Origin: Sodiomyces alkalinus F11
Lineage: Eukaryota > Ascomycota > Sordariomycetes > Glomerellales > Plectosphaerellaceae
Length of the DNA stretch: 64,000 bases
Direction of reading: 5' to 3'
Assembly: GCF_003711515.1 (NCBI RefSeq)
Contig: NW_021167079.1
Location: 3,894,274-3,958,273, forward strand
Each line of letters begins with the position of its first letter. The stretch's first letter is position 1. The notes beneath the pieces were generated by a model, which worked only from the letters and a program-made list of their open reading frames with translations, made no database searches and was not told the DNA's origin. The translations under genes and the position numbers were made by a program. Below, piece after piece: positions 26,987 to 38,929 of this stretch.

Positions 26987-28650
26987 ATAAGCCTAGATTG
27001 ATATCCTTAGCCTCGAAATCGCTATCCTCGAGATTATCGACTTCCGTAAAAGTCTTACCCTTATCGCCCCGTTATAGGTCGGAGTCTATCTCCTTAACCT
27101 TATTATAGTTTTTATCGTCGCCGTTATCGGGGATTATAACCGCGTTAGCGATAGTTATACCCGTAGGCGTAAAAGCCCGCCTACGCTCCGTGTATTATTA
27201 GAATTCGGAGATTACGATATTAGCGTAACCGAGTACGAGTATCTCCCTAAATAGCCGAGTATACTCCCTTAGCTCTATAAGACTAAGGCGTTTAAAGTCT
27301 TTATCCGATAATATCGACCCTAATAAGGGAGTAGGAGTAGTAGGATAGGCGTTCTTTTCCGCTACGATATTAGGAGGGACCGGGCCCGAAACTACCACCT
27401 TACCTATAACCTCGTAAAGAGAAGATAAGGCTAGCTATTCCGCCCTAATAATAACCTCCTCTAAAGGCGACACGTTTAGTCCTAACACTATCTTTTCTAT
27501 AACCTTTAAGGGAGGAGAAAAGACTAGCATAACCACCTCGCTAATAACCTCCGTTACCGGAGGAAGTAAGGCTAGTTTAGCTACCTCGTTAATAACCTTA
27601 GGAAAAGGTAATAAGGCTAACTATGGTGCTACCGCTTTTTAGACCTCCTAGGGAGGAGAAGGGGCTAACGCGATTACTATACCGGGAGCCTCCGCGGGAT
27701 ATATAGTTATAGGTAATATCGCTATTATTACTTCCCTAGCTATAAGGGTATCCTAGAACGCCGCATAGGCATTAAGATACGGTTCTTACTTCTAGAAGAA
27801 GAGTTAGCGATACTATCACGACCTTTTAGGGGGGAGGAAGTCTTATAGGGGCGTTCTCGTTATTATCGCTAATAAAAGCAGCCGTCTCGAATAACCTCTA
27901 CGTATAGCCTTTAAGGTACGCTAGAAGAGGAGTATACCGGTATATCTTCGTAGAGTATATATAGTATTTCTTCCCCCGACTAGTTTAGCTATAATAAAGG
28001 CGCTTATACTTCCTATCGGCGACGTCGCGCGTATAAAGGAGGTATAGCTCGGTATAAACGCTACAGGGAGGGTGCTTAGGAGGCCGACTACCCGCCGATT
28101 TCTTCTTCTTAAGCGGCGGGGAGGGCGATAACGCGAACTATTATACGGTTAGTATCGCCTTAAGACGTAAGAGTATTATACTTATATTATCGTTAGCGGT
28201 ACGCTTATTACTATTATTACCCTTATTATCGCCGGGGGCTAGCGCCGTCTATAAAAACGATATAATTTAGTAAAGGGTTCCTAATAAAAAGATCGCGAGC
28301 GGGAGACGGCTTACCTTAGACGGGGAACTCTTAAACTAGCCGAGTATTACTATTATTATCTAAGGACGGGTAATATTAGAGGAATCGTCGCTATAAGAAA
28401 GAAGAGTATATACGTAACCGCTATTACTATTATTATTATTATTAAAGGTGGGGAGGGGAATAGAGGAAAAGAGGGCCTATAAGGAAAACGGGGCCGATAT
28501 ATCTACGGATAGTATCTACGCGAGGGTGGCCTATATTATTGTTTCGGGCACGTGAATAAAGGTTAATAGGCTACCTTAGATTTCTTTAATATTGAGGTAA
28601 GGGCGAGGTAAGATAAAAGGACACGACTATTCCTTTATCACCGCGATATA
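26987..28650 (-). pseudogene. antisense ORF of gypsy G3 (basic, Cys-rich then Leu/Pro repeats)
   Basis: Minus-strand frame opposite to pol, between pol and the 3' LTR. It begins with a basic stretch PPLKKKKSAG near 28100 and PPKHPPC, then regularly spaced Cys/Tyr. Next come degenerate 23-25 residue repeats with a P..VI.EV core (about 27620-27400), then LSDKDFKRLSLIELREYTRL (about 27315-27255) and an acidic tail to about 26987. The part from 27398 to 27198 is open. The few stops elsewhere are TAG/TAA at Gln-like positions. It resembles the antisense frame of G2. No known domain was recognised. Confidence 0.5.
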
Positions 28651-28694
28651 AGGGGGAGCCGAATTATAACGGTGACGCGCGGTTATATAACCCC

Positions 28695-28716
28695 CGGAGG
28701 GAGAGGGGGGAGATAG
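28695..28716 (+). promoter_or_regulatory. polypurine tract of gypsy G3
   Basis: GGAGGGAGAGGGGGGAGATA lies directly before the 3' LTR start at 28717, confirming plus orientation. Confidence 0.85.
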
Positions 28717-28931
28717 TATTACGGGTTAACCCCGATATAGAGAATCCGGCTATACTCCGGATTTTCCTGACTACGCGCTTAGTTAACGGACCTATATTGC
28801 TAAGTTATCGCTGCCTTATAGCTAGCCCAGCGCTATAGACTTTTCTCCTTTTTCCTTCTTCCTTCCTTAGTTCTAGATAATCTAGTATTACGACCTTACT
28901 TAGTGCCACGACCTATAACCAGTCGTTCATA
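28717..28931 (+). repeat. 3' LTR of gypsy G3
   Basis: 215 bp, direct repeat of 21503-21717, followed by the target duplication ATAGG. Confidence 0.92.
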
Positions 28932-28936
28932 ATAGG

Positions 28937-30740
28937 CCTTATAGTTGATAGTTATTAGTCTCTTAATTTTAACCCCCTACGTCTGCTCTTCTAGGTGCCT
29001 AAGAGGTTTAGGGCCAGCGTGCCCTAGCCGCAGATACTATAAGATACTCTCCGTAATACTTGGATATCGTATTATCGATTGTTAGGTGAGAAGAAAAGCC
29101 TAGAAAAGCAGCCGTAGATTAGTTAGAGGGTATATATTTAATAACGGGTTGATTAAAGCGGTGACTTAGCTAGTATAATATAGATCCGTTAGCACGTCGA
29201 ACGGAGTTATTTAGTAGCTTCTAATCCTACTAATATCCTCGTAGTCGTAACCGTTAGTTTAAGAGTAAATTATAGATAAAGTCTTCGTAGTATACCACGT
29301 TTATGGGCCTAAATTTAAGGCCTTCTATTAATCCGTTTAATCTTATGGTCACGTTACCATAACCTTTAATAGATAATGATAAACTGCCTATAACGATATA
29401 GTCTCCTCGCGTTACGGGTATAAAATCAGAAAAGCAGAAAACGTTATTAAAGATGTAAATAATAGCGCTGGAATTAAGGATAGTAAAGGCTTAAAAAGGG
29501 TAGCTAGTAGTAGTGCTAACTGTAAAGCTAACGGTATAAAAGACGCCGTTATAGACACTACTATAGTCGAGTCACGCCTCTTTAAGCTATATAAAATCCG
29601 GGCCTATATCCTTCTTCACCTTTTTTACAGCGCGCAGTTCTTCTATTTCCGTGTGTATCGCGGGGTCGTATTTTAGGATCTATTAAACAGTTATTTTAGT
29701 GTTTTCGTAAGGGGTTAGCCGTTAAACGCTATCTCCGGAAAAATATAGTAATAGGCGTTAACATCGTGATAAGGCATAGCATATATATAATAGGGTTCGC
29801 CTTATTAAAGGGCAGATTAACGACGCTTAGAAGAAGAATGGTTAGCTAAAGTAGTAGAAGGTATAGCTATAGTATTCTTAGCTTTATTCTTCCTATGGCC
29901 TCCCTTCGTCCCGGGCTTAGCCATGGTATCTAAGGTATCTTCGCCCTTTTCGCTTCTAGTATATAGTGCCGAAAATACTATAGCGCGGTAGCTACCGCGT
30001 TTTCCTTAGTCTTTAAGTCTAGTCTCGATATATCGTTAACTAAGGGTATAAAGGCCCTCGGAGAGGACTACTTTCTTATCTAAAAGGCGTCCCTCGATTT
30101 CGGTCTAGTCGTGTCTAGCGATTATACGTATTCCTTTAAAGAAGTCTACTACCTAAATATATATTACGGGCTTCGATTAAACCTTTTAAAGGCGTAGTAA
30201 TAGCTCCTACTATCTAGATAACTACTCTTATAGCTTTTTTAGAATCATTAGCGCGTTATAGGCGTGGCGTTATATAGTAGTAGCTTACGGCTTTAGTTAA
30301 TAGTATTAGTTTACTAGGTTACAATAGTCCTATTACCCATAACGTACTTAGCGTAGTTATCCCTCTATATCTTCTAGTATTATATCGCTAAATCGTAGCC
30401 GTGTTACCTAGTAGGTATTAGATCTAACCACTATAAGGGCGTAGCTTTTATTTATAGGGTTATATACGAAGGCTAGAAGTTAGCGTAGGAAGGTAAAACA
30501 GGCTTTTAAAGAGGGGAAATAGGATTATTAGTGCGTAGATATTTCTAGACTTTATTATTAACGGCCGTAGTTTCGTAGTGGCTATACTAGAGCTCCTAAT
30601 CGCGGTGGGTTTTATAGGTAACTAGCTTATATTCCGATATCTTAAGGGTTATTTATAGATTAACACGCTATATCGGCGTAGCTAGATAGCTTCTTAATCG
30701 GTAGTAGTAAAAGGTAAAGGGTAGGTTTTTCACTTAGTAA
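28937..30740 (-). mobile_element. Ty1/copia relic D, upstream part (gag, protease, GAG-pre-integrase)
   Basis: On the minus strand: a gag-like N-terminal part with GKNKAK-type basic residues near 29900; a protease segment with GNVTIRLNGLIEGL near 29360-29310; and a GAG-pre-integrase block YLRLGHAGPKPLRHLEEQT near 29045-28985, running to 28937 where G3 interrupts. It continues in register at 21502. The 5' LTR was not identified. RIP-type stops are common. Confidence 0.75.
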
Positions 30741-30943
30741 GTAAGCCTCTTAATTATCAGATAAAACGTAGTCGAAATCGTTATAAAATAGGTTAAAAAT
30801 AAATTAAGGTAATTATGTATAATAATAACTATATCGGACCGTTAGGGAACCGCTGCCACCGTATTTTATATAGTGCAGATTCTGTAAGCGTCCACCCGGA
30901 TTATAATCTTAGCAATCCGGCCTGTTACGTAACCGAAAAGACT
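30741..30943. other. edge of the transposon block, nothing recognised
   Basis: Mixed composition with CpA/TpG reappearing towards the solo LTR. No gene or element boundary can be supported. Confidence 0.5.
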
Positions 30944-31218
30944 TGTCGCACGTCAAATAGCACTTGGATAATTAACTTAGTAGAGCAGAAATCTCGTGTG
31001 TATGTATTATATTAAGTTATATCTGTGTGAGTCTTTTATGCCCCTAATTTTGGGTGGTGAAGACTCTATTATGGGTACTATATTATTTGGATCCTATCCG
31101 GTCTTTTCCGGTATCCGCCCCTGTTATATCCTGATGCCCGAGGTCCGAAGCCCTTAGTTAGAGAGTGGATCCCCCCTGGATCCCCTATAGACCATGTCGT
31201 GGTCCTGCCTATGCGATA
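30944..31218 (+). repeat. solo LTR of the copia copy 1/2 family, TSD AGACT
   Basis: 275 bp from TGTCGCACGT to TATGCGATA, matching the LTRs at 38641, 44781, 51196 and 57197, flanked by AGACT (30939-30943 and 31219-31223). It is the least mutated copy in the window. Its 3' end lies about 495 bp upstream of the karyopherin start, so it could influence that promoter. Confidence 0.95.
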
Positions 31219-31713
31219 AGACTATCGTCTGTTCGATAAGCTCTGGCTAGCTGTTCGCCCCCTATTCGTGACATAATTAGGTACCCGCTATTAACAACTC
31301 CGTACCTTATTATGTACCATGTTGAGGCTAAGCTACTCCACTAACTTCGGGTGCCTCAACAGCATCTGATGCCTGGCTACGTTCGCCTTGCCTCCTCTCT
31401 TCGCATTCAACCTTCTGCTCTGCCTGCTCTTACTCACACCCCCGAAGGAAGCATGCATTGATTTCTGCTGCTGATGGGCCCGATATAAGCATCTCTTTCC
31501 ACAGACGATACAGCAGCTCATCCGTCGCTGCAAACATTCTCTCAGGCCTTGCCAACTCAAAATTGTCCTCCCCTCCCTAACGATACACACCTGTGCTTAC
31601 TACCTTATTTTTCTTCCTATAGGGCCATATGTGCTCATTCTGAGCTACTCGAGGGAGGGTTACTATCACGGGGGTGCTCTTGACGAATCACGTCGAGTCC
31701 ATCTTCGTTCGCC
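31219..31713 (+). other. upstream region of the karyopherin gene
   Basis: GC-balanced host DNA. The open minus-strand frame here has no recognisable content. The stretch before the start codon is pyrimidine-rich, as in many fungal promoters. No TATA box can be assigned with confidence. Confidence 0.5.
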
Positions 31714-34700
31714 ATGGCTGCTGCGAACCAGCAGAATGATGCGCCCGGCCTCAGTTCAGCTGATGCCCGAGATCCGGGTATATTGTCGAGGATTCATCAA
31801 GCACTTGAGGTTGTTCACAGCCCGCATTCTACCAACGATGACCGACGTGATGCGCAGTTCTTTCTCGAGGAAATAAAGAAAGACAAAGAAGCACCTTTTC
31901 ACGGCTACGCTCTCGCTTCGGACAAGGCACAATCGCCCGTTGTCCGACATTATGCGCTCTCCCTTCTCGACAATGCTATCAAACATACTTGGGCGGAATA
32001 TACAGAGGATCAGGCCGCAACCATTCGGGGCTGGGTACTTGAGCTCTCGCACGGCATCTCTCCAAGCGATCCCTCATATATCCGGAATAAGACGGCCCAG
32101 CTCTGGGTCGAGATTGCAAAAAGAAGCTGGGGAACTGAATGGATGAACATGGACGAGCTGTTGGTCCAACTTTGGCAGATACCCGACTCTGCCGTTCACA
32201 AGGAGCTCGTCATGACCGTTCTGGAGACTCTGGGGTATGAGACTTTCTACGGTGATGACGTTGTGGTGGCCATGAGACAAAGCGTTCTCTGCAAGGGCTG
32301 GACGGAGATTACCACACCGGCTTCGATTCTGGCGGAGGCCGTCAAAAACAGAACTGCAGCCTCTGACATGCGCTACGGTGACGACGGCTGGGTGGTTCGG
32401 ATGGTGGCATTGCTCGAACAATGCCTGAACGATGATCTGGATGGCAGCGCCGACGTCCGTTCGTGCGTCTCAAAAGCTCTGTCGGTACTCAGTGTCATCA
32501 TACCCTGCACCATACCTAAGGGCATGGCGGCCGGGGGAGTCCTACCCGTAACATGTAGAGCGCTTTCCACTCCATATGTCGCTATCCAGAAGGTGAGGGG
32601 TCTTCCTTTGCATGGTCGTCCGCAACTCGCCGTTACATTACTGGGCTGACTTCATCTTAGGCGGCCTTAGAGGTCTTGCATACGCTTTACTCGCGCGATG
32701 ATCTCTACGAGACGGAGTTCGCCGAACTCGTAGCTCCCATGTACCAAGGCCAGTCGGTTCAGTTGCTGAAGATGCTCTTTGAATGGTCCGTCGTAGACGC
32801 TGAAAACATTGATGACGACAAATACCAATTTGCAAAAAAGTTCTCAGAGGTTCGTACGCCATCCAATGCCGTCGCCACCTATCCCACAGTCCGGATTTGC
32901 TCACGAGATGTGTCAGATGTTATCTCTTCTGGGCAACTATCTCGACCGCAGATTTTCAGAAGTGCCGTCTGATTCGGACATTGATGGATTTCTCAAGCTG
33001 CTTCTTCTGGCGGTGCAGAGCCAGAGCCTCATCATATCTATTCCTGTCCTGGTCACATGGACTCGGCTTCTCAACAATCGCCTGGTCGGGCAACGCACTG
33101 CCAATTCGCAGCTGATCGGGCCTCTTCTGGAACTCTGTGCCTCGCGTCTCATTCGTTACGAGAATATGCTGGAGGACAGCCAAGATCCGACCTACCTTTT
33201 CTTAATGGAAGATACAGACACCATCCCAGAGCGCCACGCCTTCCTCGGAAACTATCGCCGTTACAGCGTTCAGGTCATTGAGACAATAGTCTGGCTGACG
33301 CCCACCGAGGCAATCTTACATATTTTGGGACAGACTGAATATGTGCTACAGCACCTTTACGATGGAGAGCGGCCTTTGGATGGTGAGTGCTTTGTCTCAG
33401 CATTCTGGCCACGACCTGACTGACACAACACAGCCGCTGCATACGTTAGGCATTCCATGCCTGTTCTACGTGCGGATGCCCACTTGACCGTCATAGACGC
33501 TGCTAACAAGGGCTACATGAAATGGCGGACTGCACCGCCCCAGGGTCATGACTTGGATCATGTGAGTTGTGTGCATTTTCCGACGCCTGCGGGTTTCCAT
33601 GCATTGTTAACCTAGAAAAGGAACGACAGCGAGTACATCTCGAGGAAGTTCTTGAAGCGTGGTGCAGCAAGCTTTTGGAGATGAAGTTCGAGGACCCCAT
33701 GATTCGAAAGCGAGTACTGCAGGCACTCGTATCATTTTCCACAACGGCGCTTGATCAGAAACCCGGCTTCATGCTCAAGGTTCTGGAGCACATCTTGATG
33801 ACATGGCCGGCTCAGCAGCCAGAACAGAGAGCGTTCAACGAGGCGATCAAGGAGTTTCAGTCGGAAAGCATGCAAGAACTCCAAAGACTAGCAACAAGAG
33901 TCCCTGACCATCTAGTCGCTGTTTATGACCAACTCGAAAGTCGGGTGAAAGAAATGGTTGCGTCGGGAACGCTTGACGAGAAACGCCAAATCGCCTATCA
34001 GACGTTCTTGTTCATCATCATCCACAGAGCAAACCATATCGATCCTTCGGTCAAAATGCAGCGTTTAAAGAGCTTCATTGATCCTATCAAGTCCCAGTGG
34101 GAAAGTCCTGATCTCCAAAAAGCCTTATCTTCCTACTCCAGCTTCTGTGAGTTAATGGGCTTGGATAAGGCCAAGAGCTATCTGACAAGCCGTCGTGCCC
34201 ACGAGATGACCGATTGGGGTGCATTCAAGCTGGATCCGGAAGGGCTTGCATTACAGGCGGAACTCGAAGAAAGGCAGAGGGTAGGCGATGTTTCTGTCCA
34301 AACGAAGCCTTATTGACCATTTTTTGGCTGACCCGAGGACCAGTTATTGCCCCTTCGCTTGACCAAGTCATTCATCTCCTATTCGGTCGAGAGGCTTGAC
34401 AAAGCCTCACCTGCTTTCCAGGCCTCCTATGGCCTGTGGAATGACGCCTTTCCAATCATCCTTCCATATCTTCTCCAGTTGCTCAGGTGAGTTTGGTGAT
34501 GGCCCAAACCGCAGTCTCTCTCTTTCTCTCTCTTTTTTCCTCTTCTGTTTTTTTTTTAACTCTCTATGTTAGCCATGCCCATGCCGCGCATAATCCTAGC
34601 AACTGGTCCCAATTCGAACCGGTAAAGGAACCCGTTGTCAAGCGGGTCATGACTGATCGCTTCTGGCAAGCTGGAATTTCCGAGGGCAGTAAAGATGACT

Positions 34701-36030
34701 TTTACGCGCGAGTTGAGGAAAGGAGAAACACTCTCGAAGGCCTTGCATCGTCCATTCGAGGGTCAGTTCGCAATGTCCGAGAGACGTGCTACGCGATTAT
34801 TTATTGCATGAGTCGGCTTGAGGTCTACTTCTATGGCTTCAGCGAGTTGCCAAACCCGCTCGCACAGGCGCTTTACAGCGATGCTATCCACTTATCAGCT
34901 CACCAGCAGATCAATCTTCTCAACTTGACGAGATACCTGGTCGACGACTGTCCTGTGGAACAACGCGAGCATTTCTTGGCCCCTCTCCTCTCATCATGCT
35001 TCCGACAAATCGACAGTAAGATCAATTCTGAATGGGAGAGGCTCGGCCGCCAGCAGTCGGTTGAAGCTGTGGGCGATGATTTGACAGAGGAGATGAAGTC
35101 GGAAAGCATCTTGAGGCAAGTCACTCATAATGCTGTCCTCATGTTGGCTGACCTTCTGGACCCAACCAAGAAAAGTAAGTGTTTTGTTGGCCCGGCATCT
35201 GACCCCCACTCTCCTTCTCGAAGACATAGATTCGAACAAGCCGCCTAGGGTTGCTAACGGGATGCCCAGATCCGCCGCCGTTGAGAGGCCACGACCAACC
35301 ACGACAGTACCCTACACTGCGGAAATTTTGCCTCGCCAATTCGGATGTCGTTGAGCCGCTGTTGTTGTTCTGTACTCACATCATTCGCGTGAGAGACACG
35401 CGGTGCTGTAGTATTATTCTGCGGGTTTTCCGGTCCATCATTCCTGATTTCCTCGCGGCGGAAACCCCAACTGCACCTGTGGCCCAGGGAGCGAACGATC
35501 CGGCCAATGGCGCGAGCCCGGATCCTTGGCTGGATACAAGCCCTATGCCGCCTCAGAAGGCGACACCGATACGAGAGTATATATCATCGGAGGTTTTGCG
35601 GGCTTGCATCACATCCTTCCACGAGCCTTACTTTGTGGACTTGCAGAAGGATTTGGCCAGCCTCATTGCGGCCATTGTTGTCTACTATGGCCCCATCACT
35701 AGCACACCGAGGGATGTCCTCCTGTCTCTGCCGAATGTGAGCGTCAAGGATCTAGACAGGTTGAGCGAGTTTTCGGCCAAACCAGGGTTCCAGGCACGTC
35801 AGCAGCGGGCTTTGGTGCTCCACTTGTTGAAAGACCTGAAAGGAGTCAGCATTGCCGAGATGGGGAAGCTTCCCAAGAGCAGCGTGCCCCCACCGCCGAA
35901 GAAACCCACACGCAGCAAGATGGCCCAGGAGTTCATGACACCTGGTAACGAGGGTGCTGCGAAGCAGCCCCCGACTGGTGGGGTAGACGATGAAGGGTTG
36001 GAGGGCTTGGCATCCCTCTTCGATGGGTAA
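31714..36030 (+). CDS. msn5: Msn5/exportin-5 family karyopherin (importin-beta superfamily)
   Basis: Predicted nuclear transport receptor that carries cargo between nucleus and cytoplasm under Ran-GTP control. In yeast, Msn5 exports phosphorylated regulators. Eight exons: 31714-32592, 32661-32849, 32917-33382, 33434-33561, 33621-34280, 34344-34486, 34573-35174, 35270-36030. The model gives 1275 aa, the usual exportin-5 size. Residues about 100-260 look like an exportin-1-like domain (NKTAQLWVEIAKRSWG). The block KRVMTDRFWQAGISEG and the all-helical composition fit the family; the C-terminus is Pro/Lys-rich (VPPPPKKPTRSK). The start has a good context (GCCATGG). Phases are consistent; introns are 51-95 nt with GTRAGT-like donors, except GTTCGT at 32850. 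For intron 2 the acceptor at 32916 is preferred over 32889, which would give only 40 nt. For intron 4 the AAAAG acceptor at 33620 keeps frame. The gene is intact and not RIP-affected. Confidence 0.92.
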
Positions 36031-36843
36031 CTACCTGGTGGTGTGTGGAAGGTCGGATGACTTTGGCCAAGGCACAGGTTGTCGGGACGGCTTCTAATTG
36101 TGATTACGAGGCTCCTTCTAAGTTCTCCCGAACGACCCCCTTTCTAACACCTGAAGACAGTCTTTGGGATCCGGTCCCGGCGACGGTTGAGGAGACCCCG
36201 CTGGGGGTTGGGGGAAGGGGGGTCCGCTGCAACTGCAAGGACCCCGGGACATGGGAAGGCGGTGACTGTTTACGAAAAGATGCCAGGAGTTTGGCACCAA
36301 TCAACACAATATATGGGACAGAAGTGCTTTTACTGCCCCCCAGAGGATGAGGCCACGCCCGATACGCATTGTGATAACACAAGTATCATGTCACGGTGTT
36401 TTGAGATTCGGATATTGGGAACATGGGGGTGTTGGGGCAGGGGGCTTTGCACGAAAATTAGAAACGAAAGAGCCGTTGCTGGTCAGTGTTCAAGTTCAAG
36501 TTGCTGAGCATGCCGTCTAGCCCAAGCCTATCCTATGATTCTTCTTTTTTATCCACCGCTCCCCGGATGTACTGTAGTTAAAGGGCATGGCTCAAGGTCA
36601 AGAGGTCCTGACGGCCAGTGCATTAGTGAGCGGCTAGGGACTTTGCCGTCCTCCCACCCCGACGGGTGTTGGTTTAAGTTGTCGTCAGTCTATTGTGGCT
36701 GTCACTTTGACGTTCGTTGGGTATCTTCTACATGGTGACTTGAAGGCCTGGCGGGCCCCATCCCCAACGTTTTGGACATTTCCATGGTTCTGATAAGACG
36801 GGTCCCAGCAAGAGATGCTGCCAACGAAGTCTATAACAGAGTA
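36031..36843. other. downstream region of the karyopherin gene, no gene seen
   Basis: Normal-composition DNA with the 3' UTR and spacer. Open frames on both strands overlap each other and show no domain or codon pattern. It ends at the TA target (36842-36843) of the pogo element. Confidence 0.6.
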
Positions 36844-36949
36844 AGTCAAACCACCCTAATCCGGCCACCCCCCTAATTTAGCCCACTTAACCGAGACGAC
36901 TCAATCCAAAAATAAATCTATTTTCACCCATAACGCAGCTATTCTAGTA

Positions 36950-38560
36950 GGAATTCTATATATATAGATTTAAATCTAGCTTCGTGCTCCCTAGGTAACG
37001 CGTTAATTAGCTTAATTAACGCCTCCCCCCTCTATCACGCCCTCGCGATTACCTCGATAAAGGCAAACCGTTAGTTTACCTCTAAAGGCACTTTTACCCT
37101 CTTTTTCGGCCTTTCCAGATCTAATTATACCTTTAAGTAACTAAGCTAGAACTACCTCTCTACTATTAAAACGTCTTTTTTATCTAGTACCTTTAGTACC
37201 TTTATAAATAGCCGCCGAGTAAAGCGGGTAGTAGTATAAGGGGTTCTTTGGCTATAAGATAGCTCTCCCTATATCTCCCGGAGATCCTATAAATCATAGG
37301 GCGTTACCTATTATTTTAGGCTAGTGCTAACTTACTCTAAAGGAGTTATTAGGCGGCTACGGGATTCCTTATCTAAGAGCTATAGGCTTAGAAGTGCCTT
37401 TGCCCGATTAACCGGCCACTACCCTAATACCCGTTATCCTGCCTTAATATTCTTCGCGATAATAGCGTCTTTTCGTGCCTTACCGTAGCAGGCGAGGAAA
37501 TTCCGCTTCCCAATGAGCGCGCTATCCGTAAGATACGATAGTTTCGCGAGGTACTTACGATAAGACGCCTTAAAAGGCCCGAACACGGATAGATTAAGCG
37601 GCTAGGTGATATATAATAAATAAGGAGGTAAAAACAAAAGGAGGATATTACTCTAATAATATTCCTATTAGAACTCGTCGGAGAGGTGGCTCCTATAGCC
37701 GTCTAGTAGTAGTAAACGTGGTAAACCTACTATATCTGCCTCTATTTTAGTACGGGCGTTAAAGATCTCTTTAAGCCACTTTATAGCTATTTTATTAAAG
37801 GTCTAACCGTTTTGAGAGGCAGTAAAGCGCTAGCTATTATAGTTATCCAGATCTTTAGGAAACTATTACTATTAGACCGATTTTCCCTTAAAACTAATAA
37901 GCGGAGGTAAGGATTAGCCCTTAGCAGAGATATACTCGATAATCGAGGTCTAGATCCGCGTGCTAGGCGTTTTAACGTAAATACTCCTCCTCTCCGCGTG
38001 CTCTATTACTAGGCTATTTATTCCTTACCCCTCTTATATCCCCGTTTCGTCTATATTATATCGAAATCGCGGTAGAATAGCCTTGATTTTCGGCTACTCG
38101 AGCAGGTTAAAGAATTCCTGTAAAACTTTAGCTATAACGCTCTTAAGACGGTAGCTCTAAATCCGTTTACCTTTTATAGTCTTTAAAGAGGGATTCCTAG
38201 CTAAAAAGCTAGCTATCTAACCCCTCCCTAAAGGACGTGTATTATTCTAAGTATATAAGATCTTCTAGGCAAATTCCTTAACCTATAAGTATAAGGGCGC
38301 GAACCCTAACACGGCCTATACCAGTACCTAATTAGTAAGAGATTACTCTTAAATAGGCGTAAGCCGTTCAAGATACCTATAGGCGGTTTTCTTAGGTTAG
38401 CTACCGTTTAAACGGTTATAAAGGGTAGTTTAAGGCACGCCCTAAACGCGTGAAGCGTGATAGACACTTACGTCCCACCGAATATTATAGAGAGCGAGTT
38501 AAAGGTCACTTTCCGTGTATTTTAGTATAGTACAACAGAATATATACTTCGATTAAGCGA
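36950..38560 (-). pseudogene. pogo/Fot1-type DDE transposase relic
   Basis: Minus-strand translation starts with a Psq/CENP-B-like helix-turn-helix (LQLALYNI, GVPQTTLYNRL near 38420). It then shows the first catalytic region YNIDETGI near 38060-38040, the second LLLDGYRSHLSDEF near 37715-37675, and SVFGPFKASYRKYLAKL near 37600-37550, before a C-terminal GWWPVNRAKALL block. This order is that of the DDE_1 (pogo) superfamily. It has scattered TAG/TAA stops and is dead. Confidence 0.85.
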
Positions 38561-38640
38561 TTTTTAATATTATATTAAGATATCGACGCGTTTTTATCCG
38601 AGGTGGTGGGTTAGATTAGGGAAAAATAGGTAGGCCAAAT

Positions 38641-38914
38641 TATCGCACGTTAAATAGCACTTGGATGATTAACTTCGTAGAGCAGAAATCTCGTGTGTGT
38701 GTATTATATTAAGTTATATCTATATAAGTCTCTTATACCCTTAATTTGGGTGGTGAAGACTCTGTTATAGATACTATATTATTTAGATCCTATCCGGTCT
38801 TTTCCGGTATCGGCCCCTATTATATCCTGATACCCGAGGCCCGAAGCCTTTAGTTAGGGAGTGGATCCCCCCTGGATCCCCTATGGACCACGTCGTGATC
38901 CTACCTATACGATA
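38641..38914 (-). repeat. left LTR (3' LTR) of copia copy 1
   Basis: 274 bp matching 44781-45054. The element reads on the minus strand, so this is the 3' LTR. The adjoining CCCCC tract at 38917-38921 is a G-rich polypurine tract on the minus strand. Confidence 0.93.
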
Positions 38915-38929
38915 TACCCCCTTAGTTAA

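Larger units (their letters stand above)
21503..28931 (+). mobile_element. Ty3/gypsy element G3, full length, inserted in copia D
   Basis: LTRs at 21503-21717 and 28717-28931 are flanked by a perfect 5-bp duplication, ATAGG (21498-21502 and 28932-28936). In between are gag, zinc knuckle, protease/RT/RNase H/integrase on the plus strand, an antisense frame, and a purine tract at 28695-28716 against the 3' LTR. A younger solo LTR of the same family interrupts gag at 22732-22945. RIP has closed all frames. Confidence 0.93.

Noticed and set aside
27198..27398. Independent host gene on the minus strand
   Set aside because: It continues both ways through Gln-to-stop codons inside gypsy G3, so it is part of that element's antisense frame.
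30815..31015. 66-codon open frame on the plus strand
   Set aside because: It runs into the solo LTR and has no domain or homologue-like features.
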